A stretch of DNA of 64,000 nt from Marchantia polymorpha subsp. ruderalis (Eukaryota > Streptophyta > Marchantiopsida > Marchantiales > Marchantiaceae): contig AP031352.1 in NCBI GenBank assembly GCA_037833965.1, positions 11,760,501 to 11,824,500 of the forward strand. Direction: 5' to 3'. This document shows, in pieces, positions 51,969-62,794 of this stretch. Under the pieces are notes generated by a model. The model did not search any database. It worked only from the letters and a program-made list of their open reading frames with translations, and was not told the DNA's origin. The stretch's first letter is position 1, and every line of letters starts with the position of its first letter. Made by a program: the position numbers and the translations under genes.

Positions 51969-52009
51969 TCCAAAATGATCAACACAGCCGGTTGACTACC
52001 AACCGGCTA
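51961..52009. repeat. two adjacent hairpins
   Basis: TGTGTTGATC (51961-51970) pairs perfectly with GATCAACACA (51977-51986) around a 6-nt loop. Overlapping its last base, AGCCGGTTG (51986-51994) pairs with CAACCGGCT (about 51999-52007). They mark the right edge of the 51-52 kb segment, immediately before a 2.5-kb AT desert, and may be the terminus of a repeat. Confidence 0.8.
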
Positions 52010-54530
52010 TGGCTATCTTGCGTATCTCAAACTAACATTTTGATATATAATTGATTATCAATTCAGACTACACTTATCTCTTCAATCAAATAAGAATTAT
52101 ATAATATAAATTCAAACTAAATTACAGCTATTTTTGAGAAATAAATTAAATTGTGTACTTGCATAATCTTGATATATGAAATAACATATATTCAAAGAGA
52201 ACAAATATTTCTTTCAATAACATTCATGGCAATTGATAAGCTATTTTTGGTATAAAAAAATTATTTTGCATTATACATTGTGAAGAAACTTGAAAAAAAC
52301 TTACAGTCTTTCAAGTTAATATTTTTGGATCCATGATGACAATAAATTTCAAAAAATGCATTATTCAGATTAGATGTCATTGTTGTTTGCACAATTATAT
52401 ACATTAGTGAGATTTTATTTTTTATATTATATATTTGTAATAATTAATTTGGAAGTATGTTATTTTAAATTTACATGCCGTATTAACATGAATGTTAATG
52501 CAAATTCAAAATTAATAATGATGAAGGAAGTTTGAAATATATATTATGTGCATAAGCTGATAAAATTGTGTTATTTTGTATCATAGCTATTAGGCGAGTC
52601 TATTAAAGAGTAGAAGTACAAAACGTTCAAAAGTGATGGTAAACAATATAACATGATCACAAATGAAGATCAAATGATAAATTCAAAGTGACTTAAAGTG
52701 ATGATAAGGTAATCATTAAAAATGATGATAGTGATAGAAAATGAACAAAATGATTAAATAATTATACAAAATAATATTAAAATGGAGAGACAAAGAATGA
52801 AACTAAATGATTTGAAGTGATAATAAGTTTTGATCAAAATGATGATTAAATGTTGATAAAGATAGATTATTATTAGAGTTTTAAATAAAGGTGATTCAAG
52901 TTAGTTATAAAGCAACTATACAAATTTAAAGTGATAATAGTGTATTGATATAAGATGTTTTAAAATAATAGTAATAAAATTATGTTTATAATATTCATAT
53001 AAAATGATTGCAAATGATATTAATTTTTGATACATATGAACAAGTTTAGCAACTATATTTATATTTAAACTTTAATAAAAGTTTTAACTTTGTTTAGAAC
53101 AAATTAAAAAGTGAAAACTGGTAATAAAAATCTAAGATTAAGAAAAAAACTTGCAAATTATTTGTGAAGTTTGATTTAAATTGAACATTTTTATTAGGAT
53201 CTGTCATAAGCTTCATATTTTGTGATTTAAACAATGAAAAAGATCCAAAAAGTGACACGTGATGAAGGAATAAAAATCAAGAAGACAATTTGTATAAAAA
53301 TAATTCAAAAAATGCTTTATAAAAGATTGCTTGGCTATTATCAACTAAAAAATATGTACATGTAGCAGTTTTTTGTTTGTTAATGCATGCTATTGGTTTC
53401 AAAAAATCACATGTACCATATTTAAGGTTTATTTTCAATGCTAATTGCATTTTTAAGTACTATTCAACACAATGAGCAAGCAAATTTGTACAACTATTTA
53501 ATTATATGTAAAGCAAGTGAAAAAATTACAAGAGTCATTATAATATATTTATTTTTATCTTCTATTTGCATATGTTACATCATATTATTAACTTGATAAT
53601 TATATAATGTTAAAAACTGTTAATCATTGATTCAGCTAATAAATGTAATACATTTGTATTCATGCATGATTGTTTGTGAATTATGATATTTTAAATGACA
53701 TTGTGATATGCTTTAAATGCAGTATATATATATTTATGTACGTATGGAAAATATTTATCACAATTTTGTAATAATGAATAGATAATCATGTGCAAGAATG
53801 AAAACAAATTAAAGAGTAGTAGTTAGCTTCCAGCAGTTAAAATTGTTTGCAGTTAATATAACTGTACTTTACATAAATAATGACATAGAGATGATTTAGG
53901 CTCAAAAATTTTGTTTTAAATGATAGCTTTTAGTGCTTCTCTTCTAAGATTAATCCTTAATAAATCAGCCTGTGATGAAAAATATATATTATAAAAACTG
54001 TAGTTTTGAAGCATAGAATGAACTTGATGAAATTGCAATTCAAATTTCTTCTATGATATGGTAATAGGTGTTGTGATCTGATGAATATTCTAAAAGTTAA
54101 AGTATTATTATGATGTATGAATTTTTTTGTAATATGAAGTTTGACGCGAAATTGATTCATTATCTGATGTGATATACATGTACACAATAAGGGTTACATT
54201 ATATTTGAACTTTAGCAATATTGTATATATGTTATCTAACATCTAACATATGCATGTTGGATTTGTCAAATGCAAATATAAAACATCAATGAAGAGAGAT
54301 AACGATCTTTGAATTGAAAGATTGCAATAACTTAAAATAATTTCATAAATGAAAAAAGTTTTTTACTGACTCTTTTAAACCTTGCAAAGTATATCATTCT
54401 TCTTATATTTCATATCTTTCTTGTTCAATATGTGCATAGTACCATCTATCAAGTAAACTTGAATTTACTACTTAGTCTTTATTCTATATCCGATATGATC
54501 TTGTAGCATCTATCAAGTAAACTTTGCTGA
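52010..54530. other. AT-rich desert, no features recognised
   Basis: About 2.5 kb of extremely AT-rich sequence with no open frame, RNA or repeat that I can support. The 54380-54530 end has a short duplicated phrase ATCTATCAAGTAAACTT (about 54446 and 54508). Confidence 0.5.
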
Positions 54531-54539
54531 CTCCTTCCT

Positions 54540-54866
54540 TTAAGCTAGTAAAGCATTTAAGAGACAATAGAAACACTTCCAGACTTTTGGCAAAGTGTCT
54601 TTTGAAACAAGACGTAAATCTATTCTACAAGATGTCATTGAGTGAAACTTTTTGCAATAAGTTTTGTGATGGCAACTGCATGGTATAGGACATTTTGTAT
54701 GCCAAAGCCCTGCTATATAATCCACGTCTTTGACCTCGGGTAAAAACATGTGTGAAGAATGCCATCCCATGCGACAACCACTACAGATGTAAACTTGATG
54801 AAGAGTTGGTGGAGCTTTGGCTTCTTCATCCAAATTCAAGGATGCCGAATTGCTTGAACTTGCCAT
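54540..54866 (-). CDS. small Cys/His-rich protein, putative zinc-binding
   Basis: A single open frame of 108 residues. After a Ser-rich start (MASSSNSASLNLDEEAK), cysteines and histidines fall in paired patterns: CxxC at 28/31, His36 and His39, then HTKCP with Cys59, Cys63, Cys65, His66, His67, Cys71 and His75, Cys80, and a second CxxC at 98/101 (WKCFYC). This arrangement suggests a zinc-binding fold, but I cannot assign it to PHD, RING or a transposase finger. It lies leftward of promoter-like module B, about 2.1 kb away, in very AT-rich DNA. It may be one exon of a larger or decayed gene. Confidence 0.4.
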   Translation of the reverse strand: MASSSNSASLNLDEEAKAPPTLHQVYICSGCRMGWHSSHMFLPEVKDVDYIAGLWHTKCPIPCSCHHKTYCKKFHSMTSCRIDLRLVSKDTLPKVWKCFYCLLNALLA

Positions 54867-54869
54867 AGC

Positions 54870-56960
54870 ATCAAATTAGAATCTGATAAAAGCAAAAGAA
54901 ACTACAATCAACAAAATACAAATCGTTTGTTATAAATGAGTAGGATTCAAAATAACATCCAAAAACTTGTATAAATCAGAACAACATCCAAACTATAACA
55001 AGATATTTATGATATTGAAAACTTTGTTGAGCAATTGACCATAATATACCATTGATGACTGATGGATCTAGATAAAAATTGGATCTAGATAAAAATTCTC
55101 ATTTGTGAAATGGAACCAATTTAATCTCCTGTTAGAATGCTAATTTTATAAGAACTTTACAAATTCAGAGCACTTCAAGAAGTAGACTTGTTTAGCAATA
55201 CCTCGGAAAGTAAACACGAGCTAGATGCAAAATATCACTTGTACTTGTTGCAGTGAAACCTGCAATATATAAACAATTCAATTATGAAACTTGACTCATA
55301 AATCTAATCTATGGTAGTAGAGTTTGAATAGAACAGAGCTGTCATCAAACTTAGTTTGAACTTAACAAAGCTGTTTAATCTCTACTACTATGATATATTC
55401 AAACCAGAATTCTTCAATATTTCTATCCTTACAAATGGTAAAAATGGTATTTACCATTTACCATTTACCAGCTATCCTTACATTACACTTAAAAAAATCT
55501 TAGCTTCAACTTGAAGTAGTGATTAAAAAATTTGAAGGTTGAATTGATGGATAGCGATTGATGGCAGCTTAGTTCTATGTAGATTCTATTGCTAAAGTAG
55601 ATTCAAAGAAAATATGCTTGATTATTTTTATTATTGTGGCTTTACAAAAAATACTAATTGAAACAGACGTCTTCTGTTGAAATGATTGACAGTAGGTAGG
55701 TTTTATTCAAACTTGAATGATACATAATATTAAATGAAAGAAATGTTACTGTTTTTATTCTTAACTCATACAAACTGTAATACAATGATATACGTCTATT
55801 TTTATAAAATAGCTAAATTATAATTTATTTTCCATGTTGTAAACGGATGGAAAAATAATACCTGAACTTTAAATTTTGATCAAAATTCTAATACAAAAAG
55901 TTTGATAGCAATTAATGGCAATAGATTTCTCTTTGAACTCTTACAGAGAATTTCAATAGAGCTCAGTCAAATTTTATAGTAAATTACAAAAAGATAGTGT
56001 TTACTTTCTGTAATGACTTTTTACATACACAATCATAAGAACTTGAGATGAAGTTTTTGATTGAACCTAAAACGAATTTTTTGTTAGCAATTAATAGCAC
56101 CTGAGTTCTACTCAAACTCGAATACTATGGTAAACATTTTGATATTGAACTTAAAAATATAAAATATTCAATATATAAAAGATTAAGTGTTGAAACTTAA
56201 CTCATATATCTAATCTATGGTAGTAGAGTTTGAATAGAACAGAGTTGTCATCAAATTGAGTTCTATTCAAAACCAAATGCTACATAATGTAAAAAAACAC
56301 ATTAATGCTTCTATTCTTAAGTTATACATAAAGAATACTTGAGACTCAAGTCATGACTTACAACTATAATATTACTATGATTGATAATAATCCATGAAAG
56401 ATTATTTATATAAAAAATCTTATACTATGATATACGTATTTGAAAAACAAGATTTTTGTATTGAAAACACAAGGATCATGCAATACTTGAACTTCAGGTT
56501 TTGACTAAAAGTCCTAATACCAAGTGTTTGATAGCAATTAATGGCAACATAGTTTTTTATTAAACTTTTAAAGAGAGTTTCAATAGATTCCAATGAAACA
56601 AGTTAGTGTTTTATATATTTATTACTACATTTCACATACACAGTCAATGAAACTTGAGATTGAAGTCTTCACTAAACCTAAAACAATTTTTTTGTTAGCA
56701 ATTCATTTCTATTCAAACTCTAAAACTATGATAGATATTTTAAACTTGAACTTGAGGCAAGAATTCTTATTACTTCATTGCTTTGCAAATATCATGAAAC
56801 TGAAATAGGATTTTGGACCTCTAGTCAACTTTAAAAGGATTTTCTTACCACAAGAAGTAGATGTTTGACGATTATAGCTTTTAGAATGAGTCACGTTTGT
56901 CAGCAACCATAGATCCTTCACAAGAAAATCTCTACAAGTAGAACTTTCTTCGATTCTTGA
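54870..56960. repeat. AT-rich stretch with long-range degenerate duplications
   Basis: At least two phrases recur. CTAATCTATGGTAGTAGAGTTTGAATAGAACAG-type sequence occurs around 55286-55350 and again around 56192-56260 (about 906 bp apart), with a reduced form near 55360-55390. TTTGATAGCAATTAATGGCAA occurs around 55900 and 56528, with a partial form near 56090. These point to an old, diverged higher-order repeat. Smaller items are a tandem GGATCTAGATAAAAATT (about 55063-55097) and TTTACCATTTACCA (about 55451). No gene recognised. Confidence 0.6.
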
Positions 56961-57029
56961 AAAAGTACCTAAAATGTAATTGAGAGAATAATTCACTTGA
57001 AAATGAAACACAATGCTTAACATGAATGG

Positions 57030-57440
57030 TTATACTCTCTTTTATATAGAACTTTACCAACAAACCCAAAAGATAAGATCTCATCTCCACCATTCATTCC
57101 ACTCTTAACAAACACACGGATTGCTGACGTGGAATTGGCAACTAACACACTTGCTCTCAACTTTATAGACACATGGATTGCTGACGTGGAGCTGGCAACT
57201 AACACACTTGCTCTCAACTTGACAAACACAAGGATTGCCGACGTGGAGTTGGCAACTAACACATTTGTTCTCAACTTTATAAACACACGGATTGCTGACG
57301 TGGAGTTGGCAACTAACACATTTGCTATCAACTTTATAAATACACGGATTGCTGACGTTGAGTTGGCAACTAACACACTTGCTCTCAACTTGACAAACAC
57401 ACGGATTTCTGATGTGGAGTTGGCGTTTGGCAACTAAAAC
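57030..57440 (-). promoter_or_regulatory. promoter-like module B: six 57-bp repeats plus TATA
   Basis: Leftward reading gives six tandem 57-bp units followed by TTCTATATAAAAG (about 57041-57050) and a CATTTTCAAGTGAATTATTCTCTC stretch (about 57000). This is the same order as module A at 51.1-51.5 kb, with recognisable similarity on both sides of the TATA element. Each unit contains, on +, TGACGTGG, a core bound by plant bZIP factors (C/G-box type), and five of the six keep TGACGT or CGACGT. This suggests an enhancer array in an LTR or gene promoter driving leftward transcription. Regulatory function is inference. Confidence 0.45.
57110..57437. repeat. 57-bp minisatellite, about six units
   Basis: Landmark TTGCTGACGTGG starts at 57121, 57178, 57235, 57292, 57349 and 57406 (last copy altered), so the period is exactly 57 bp. 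The consensus includes ATTGCTGACGTGGAGTTGG followed by CAACTAACACACTTGCTCTCAAC. Because 57 is 19 codons, uninterrupted frames run through it on both strands (102 residues on +, 138 and 145 on -) with 19-residue internal repeats. I treat these as by-products of the repeat, not genes. Confidence 0.93.
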
Positions 57441-60400
57441 AATCAATCTTTGAAAGTATATGAGAAGGTGAATCAATGGACATGTTAATGTACTAGTATC
57501 ACTAGTACATTTACTATGGTGGAACACAATATTCAAATCCATGTTGCAAATAGATAGTCATATGATAATTTTGACATGAGTGTTGAGCTCAGTCCAAAAG
57601 AAATCTTTGGCACGAGAGGCAGAATGTCAACCTCATAGATGCAGATCAATCTGATAGGAGTTCGATACTGAGAGTGTAGTAGACCTGACAGCCGAAGCAC
57701 TTAAAACCCACTAAGATGTGTGAATCAATGATAACGGCGAAGCATATTCAGGAGGACAAAATTAATAAAACAAAAATTAAACTCTGGCAATAACAAGCGG
57801 AGATAGAACGTCAAGTCGTCCCCAACGCTGGATTTCTACTGTCTCGGATAATGACTGAAAACCAAGCGGCATACCGCATGCACTTTTCAAAGATGTGCAG
57901 GTGTCCAAAAGTCGTCAGCCAGGAACTGAGAAGGATTCACAGAGTCGAATATGGCTTAATAAGCGACTTTGATTTTATAGTCGTAGTAGGAAAAACTATT
58001 TGGCAACCTTGCGGGCACACATGATGGGTGTCATGGCTACCAGGTTCCACACAGCCGTCAATGCAGTGGGAGTCTCCAGCAAAAAGACTTGAACCGCTGG
58101 AGAAGCAATCCAAAACTTGAATCAAGAGAAGAGGATATAGCAGAAGATGAAGCATGATGAAGTGCCATCAATTCGCAGCAATGCGTGAAAAGAATGAGGA
58201 AAAGATGGCGTGACGAGTGCTGAAATATTGAATCCATATCGAGAAATGTATCATGAGGACTAAATTCATATCGCGGAGTACATAGAACTCAAGAAGAACA
58301 TTCGAGTTGTAGGAAGTGGAACATAGTACCTCTAGGTCTGGGCGTCTGGAATGATGTATGGATCAAGATACCAACTAAACTGATGCTTTACAAGCTCAGA
58401 TTGCTTTGTGTCACGTCCAGTAGGGGTAGGGTGATAGAATGCGCATAAGAGGTGTGGACTTTTGTCGGAACTAGACATAGTTAAAAGGTTTGACATGTTA
58501 ATGTAATAGTATTACTCTTGTGTTCTCACCCGAAGTGAATGGTTTCAAATCGCTTAGTAGAACTCAGAAACCTACAGTTAAGGCCATTGAAGGAGGCTAG
58601 ATCATAATGGGATCCTAAGCCAATAGTAATTAATTAAAAATAGTTACAATTAATATTTGTGTTTAGAGCACACTTATTTTAGTTGTCTCGGCACCACGCT
58701 GAAAGTAATTTGGGAGTGATTTCAGTAAGCGCAAAAATAAATACCATGTCACAAACTTTCTGTGGAATTGTCATACAGAAAGAACTCTTCACTCTTCTTT
58801 GGACCGAAATCCAAATAACAGGTTATGAACAAATTGCTTTAGCTTTCAAATGCAAATCCTTGAGGGATGCATCTGTTCGCCTTCAAAGTATCCTCTCATT
58901 TTTGGCTCGTGAATCCGATCAATTGACCGCCTCTGCCGGCTACGCATCTTCATGTGAGAGCCTTCAGAGAAATTGGCTACGAGTACAAAGAATTCGATTG
59001 GTTGACGCGTCCCAACGCAGCCAAATGAGAGAACTTATATGACCTCTCATGCCGAGCTTCAAAATATAGAAAATCCAGACAGAGAAAGTATTAGACTTTT
59101 CTTGCTCAGGTTCAGTTGATAGAATTTACAGGCAAACCATTCAATCGGCGACAGAGTATGTACTTGTATTCTTCCGTATTCCACGCTTGAAATTACAGCG
59201 CCTGTGAGCACAATTTTGCGTTCCATCATCGAGCAGAAGGTGCTGACGTTTAGTAGTGGCAAGTTCACGATCAAAGATCCGTGGCTTTCTGGCTTTGTAT
59301 ATGCGTGTTTATTCATTCCAATGACTTGCAGTGCGTTCTTTGGTTTGGTTTGGTTTGGTTTAGGGTGGAATGTTCATCTAGAACTAGGAGTTCAGCTCGA
59401 TCCCCCGGCTCCGCTGGAGCGTTTCAAGCTCCTATACCGAACAACTCAATCCTAAGAAATGCAGCGCATTGGTTATCAATCGATGCGAAACACCTCCAGA
59501 GTCCAGACTAGCCTGCCACTTGCAACTCTGCTCGGTTGGTGGTACTCAAATTGCAACAGAGAGAGTTGCAGAAATAGTCAGGTTTTCAGACTATGAATTT
59601 CTTGCGTGGATGTTGGGGATGGTCCTGGCCTGCCCCTTGCAACATGGCTCCGTCGGTGGTACTGTATTCAAATTGCAGCAGGGGTGGTACTGTATTCAAA
59701 TTGCAGCAGGGAAAGATAACGGTCAGTAGCTTTGTAACATGTGGTACATCGTATTTGATTCAAAGCATCAATTACGATGCAATTCCAACCCTTCGTTCGC
59801 TTATGAAACAGGAATCTGTCTTTTCTTGTGAAATTGTTACATGTTGTCATGGCGTGCCATGATTTGAATGAGTAAATAATGAAGATCGACCCTAAACCCG
59901 TGTTGTTTTAATCCTAGAAAAACTCATTTGGTGTAAATGAGAAAATCTCATATTCCTACGAAAACAGTGCTTACATTTCCGACTGAGATAACAGGCCGTT
60001 GTTATACGCCTTGCGATGGTGAGGACAGAAGGAGAATAATTTGTCATGTTTTGGTTTGAGTTTCATACAACTTATGCATGAAAGTAGTTGATTTAGAATT
60101 TTCAAATCTCGTGAATGTATTTTCCACTTGCAATACAGATACAAACATCAGAGCATAGTAATGTCTAATTTCCGATTGTCTGGAACAGAAATATCAAACT
60201 TTGTGAATTTATCTTGTTATGCTATCAGTGAAAATATAGCTTGTAATATATTGTCTTCTCCTAAACTGAAAAAATAGGCATTTGTATATCATGAAGAATT
60301 ATGTATATTGTATTTCATAAGGGTTGTGATAAATTTATTCAAGTGAAGAGAATTTTTTAATGGTTTTTATTTCAAGACGCACATCTACTATTTCTTTGTA

Positions 60401-61800
60401 TAGTATCAAAGGCTTCATTTTGTTTTATCATCAGCCATATAATGGAATTTGAAGATGATGCTATTTTGAAATGGAAGATAGTTGAAAGACTTGTTGCTTT
60501 TTTGAAATATAGAATACACTACCATTGATATTATGATGCCATGGGCACTATGTCACCAGAGAGAGTGTAGCTACATCATGTGAACTTTAATCATCCTTGC
60601 CATCAACTTGAATAGAACAATCTAATATAAGACTTACATATTTGATTGATGATGTCAAAATACGTTTAGCACAAAGCATGTTATTTTGGCATCTATCATG
60701 GTTGTGTTATCAATCGCATAGCAAATATGTTCGGAAGATGTCATCATGCTAAAGGAAGTAGGGATCAGATTCCTACATTACAAATTAGATCTTACATTGC
60801 GGAGGTTTCTACTTGATTGGAAATAAAATGTGTTATTATCGAGGACATAGTCAGAGGTTTACATGTAATTTGGGGGTTTTATTCATCACTTTTGAGCATG
60901 GAGATAAACTTTGACACTTTTGAGAGAATGCTCATGAAACTACTTGAAGACATGGGAATATCATTTTTCCTTTTTTAGTGCATAGTATTTTTCAAACATG
61001 CACATAATCAACTTAGACCAATAACTGAGGCACCTCATTGGTGATTATTATCTCGTGAAATAATTAGCGTTCAAATGTTGGTATAGCATGTACACACTTG
61101 TGTACCTATATAGTTACTGGATCTAAACTGATATTACTCCTTTCATCCGTGTACAGTATGTACATTATGAGAGGGTATTCTAATAATGTTCGCTACATAT
61201 TTAGCCATCGGCCGATGCTGTGATTTTCTCATTAAATAGCGGGATGTGAACGCTTTCGGAACATCGCATTATAATTAACAAAACGCTTTCAACGACAGGT
61301 GTTTCTCGCAATGTGAAGAAGTAAGTAGTACTACTGGTTGGTTACTATAGTTGTAGTGATCGAAGGAATGGGTCGAGTGATGGGATGATTGCTGGAAGCC
61401 CTCAATCATATTTCCCCGCATTCATGTTGATTGCATGCCTTAAATCCAGATGAAATGTGTGAATATCTCCGCGGTAACATGCTATGCGCGTGTGGCACCT
61501 TGGGACTTCGCAGGGTCCGAGGGGTGGAATATGTGCAGGATGTGCAAACACGGAGCCTTCGTGTGTGCGCAGTCGGGAGGTGCCAGCAGCTGAGACTTGA
61601 AGAGAACCGCTGCAGGGCCTCGCGGATTGGAGTTCCTCGGAGCAAAGCAACATTTTCGCAATCGGTGTCAGACAAATTCGAAAGCGGGGTGCAGAATGAT
61701 GAGATGAGTCTCCGGGCTCATGTCCGGCTGACAGAAAGCGAGGCGATGCCATTCGACCGACAGGAGTCAAAGCTGGGGTGGATGCGGAATTAAGTGCAGG
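57441..61800. other. intergenic, no gene recognised
   Basis: About 4.4 kb. A 119-residue open frame at 58683-59042 (+) and frames at 59204-59729 (+) and 61431-61793 (+, with an overlapping - frame) carry no known motifs. TTTGG repeats occur at 59338-59362. The stretch 59880-61300 is AT-rich and empty. GC content rises again from about 61.4 kb, possibly the start of the right-hand gene island. Confidence 0.4.
59655..59712. repeat. 28-bp tandem duplication in a larger imperfect repeat
   Basis: GGTGGTACTGTATTCAAATTG...GCAGG occurs twice in tandem (starts 59655 and 59683). A diverged upstream relative, from CCTGCCACTTGCAACTCTG to GGTGGTACTCAAATTGCAACAG, lies at about 59513-59565, so a unit of about 118 bp was duplicated first. 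Confidence 0.85.
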
Positions 61801-61830
61801 GCTGCAAGCCTGGTGCTATTGCTGGTCTGG

Positions 61831-61926
61831 AGGACGAGAGAGCTTTCGCGTCCGGTGCGAAGAAGACAAGCTGTGACGGAGGACAGCTTGTCTTCTTCAC
61901 ATTACACACGAAAGCTTGCGCGTGCT
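61831..61926. other. 96-nt foldback, candidate miRNA precursor
   Basis: Arms 61831-61874 and 61883-61926 fold around an 8-nt loop (GACGGAGG). The inner 16 bp (GAAGAAGACAAGCTGT / ACAGCTTGTCTTCTTC) are perfect. The next 28 positions pair except at seven sites and include three G-U pairs if the + strand is transcribed, notably AGCTTTCG / CGAAAGCT. A long, symmetrical, slightly imperfect stem is the usual shape of plant miRNA precursors, but short inverted-repeat transposons look similar. It lies about 360 bp upstream of a predicted start codon. No expression evidence. Confidence 0.45.
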
Positions 61927-62285
61927 AACGCATTCGCCGCCCTCACCATTAGAGTCGGTCAGTGTCACATTCCGCACCAGCGTTTTTAAGCGCTAGAGGC
62001 CATTTGACAGGCCTGGACGTTCGCGTGATCGATTCGACAGACGGTCGATGCCACGGACCGAGTTTCAGGTCGATCCATCTGGTGGCAGACTGCCGATCCC
62101 TTCGAGTCAGGCGTAAAGAAATTTCATTTTGCTCAATTTATGGTGTTATAATTAGGTCAGTGTCGAATAAGCACGCGCGCCTGCTCTCCAGGAGTGTGCC
62201 TTTACTGCTCAGCTCAAGGCTTTACTCAGCGATAGCCTGCACGAAACGACGCGGTCGCAAGAGTAGCCAATTACAGCTGCTTTTG

Positions 62286-62727
62286 ATGAAAGAGGGCACG
62301 ATCCAGCCTTTCGAGTTCTATACAAAGCCTCGCGAACATTATGGCCCCGTTCGAGGACCAAACACGAAGTTGAATGACAGATTTCTCGGTCAGGGCGGAG
62401 GACTTACCGAGGTGAATCGCCTGCTGCTGCCTCCACACATTCTCCAGGTGTGGAGGCAGCATTCGCTTCCGGAAATCATCCTTGGATCTCGTGCTCGTAT
62501 TGATTGGCGAGTGAATGTAAGAATGCCATGAGGTTCAAATTTCTTTCTTCCGGATCGGGAAGGAAAGTACGGCTGTCGCGCTTTTTCAGTACTTGACGGG
62601 GATCCCCCACTTCACAATCGTCCTCACCTCGGCGGAATTTCGAAGCAGATTCACGGAGTCGCCCTGCAGAGCAAAGAGCAGATTGAGGGAGTCGCAGTTA
62701 TGGCGAATCATAATGACAGAGCCGAAG
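62286..62727 (+). CDS. probable 5' exons of the right-edge gene
   Basis: Two exon-like blocks in phase 0. The first, 62286-62411, has 42 codons: MKEGTIQPFEFYTKPREHYG, then a Gly/Asn-rich end LGQGGGLTE and donor GTGAAT. The second, 62590-62727, has 46 codons beginning YLTGIPHFTIVLTS and ending IIMTEPK, with acceptor TTTTTCAG and donor GTACCA; it is GC-rich at third positions in this frame. The frame before the first ATG is open back to 61962, so the true start is uncertain. Joining these to the open frame from 62795 onward is inference. I do not recognise the family. Confidence 0.5.
62425..62461. repeat. perfect 14-bp hairpin just inside a predicted intron
   Basis: Positions 62425-62438 (core CTGCCTCCACAC) and 62448-62461 (GTGTGGAGGCAG) are exact reverse complements with a 9-nt loop, starting 13 nt after the predicted donor at 62412. 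It could affect splice-site accessibility or be incidental. Confidence 0.85.
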
Positions 62728-62794
62728 GTACCAAGCTGAATCTTTTTCTCACAAGCGAGTACCCTCGTACTCCAACCAATCGCAATTTTTGCAG

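Noticed and set aside
57110..57437. CRISPR-like array
   Set aside because: The 57-bp units are contiguous with no unique spacers, and the window is a plant nuclear genome.
57017..57542. Repeat proteins of 102, 138 and 145 residues on both strands
   Set aside because: They exist because the 57-bp repeat unit is a multiple of three without stops; the same DNA cannot plausibly encode three overlapping repeat proteins, and the context is regulatory.
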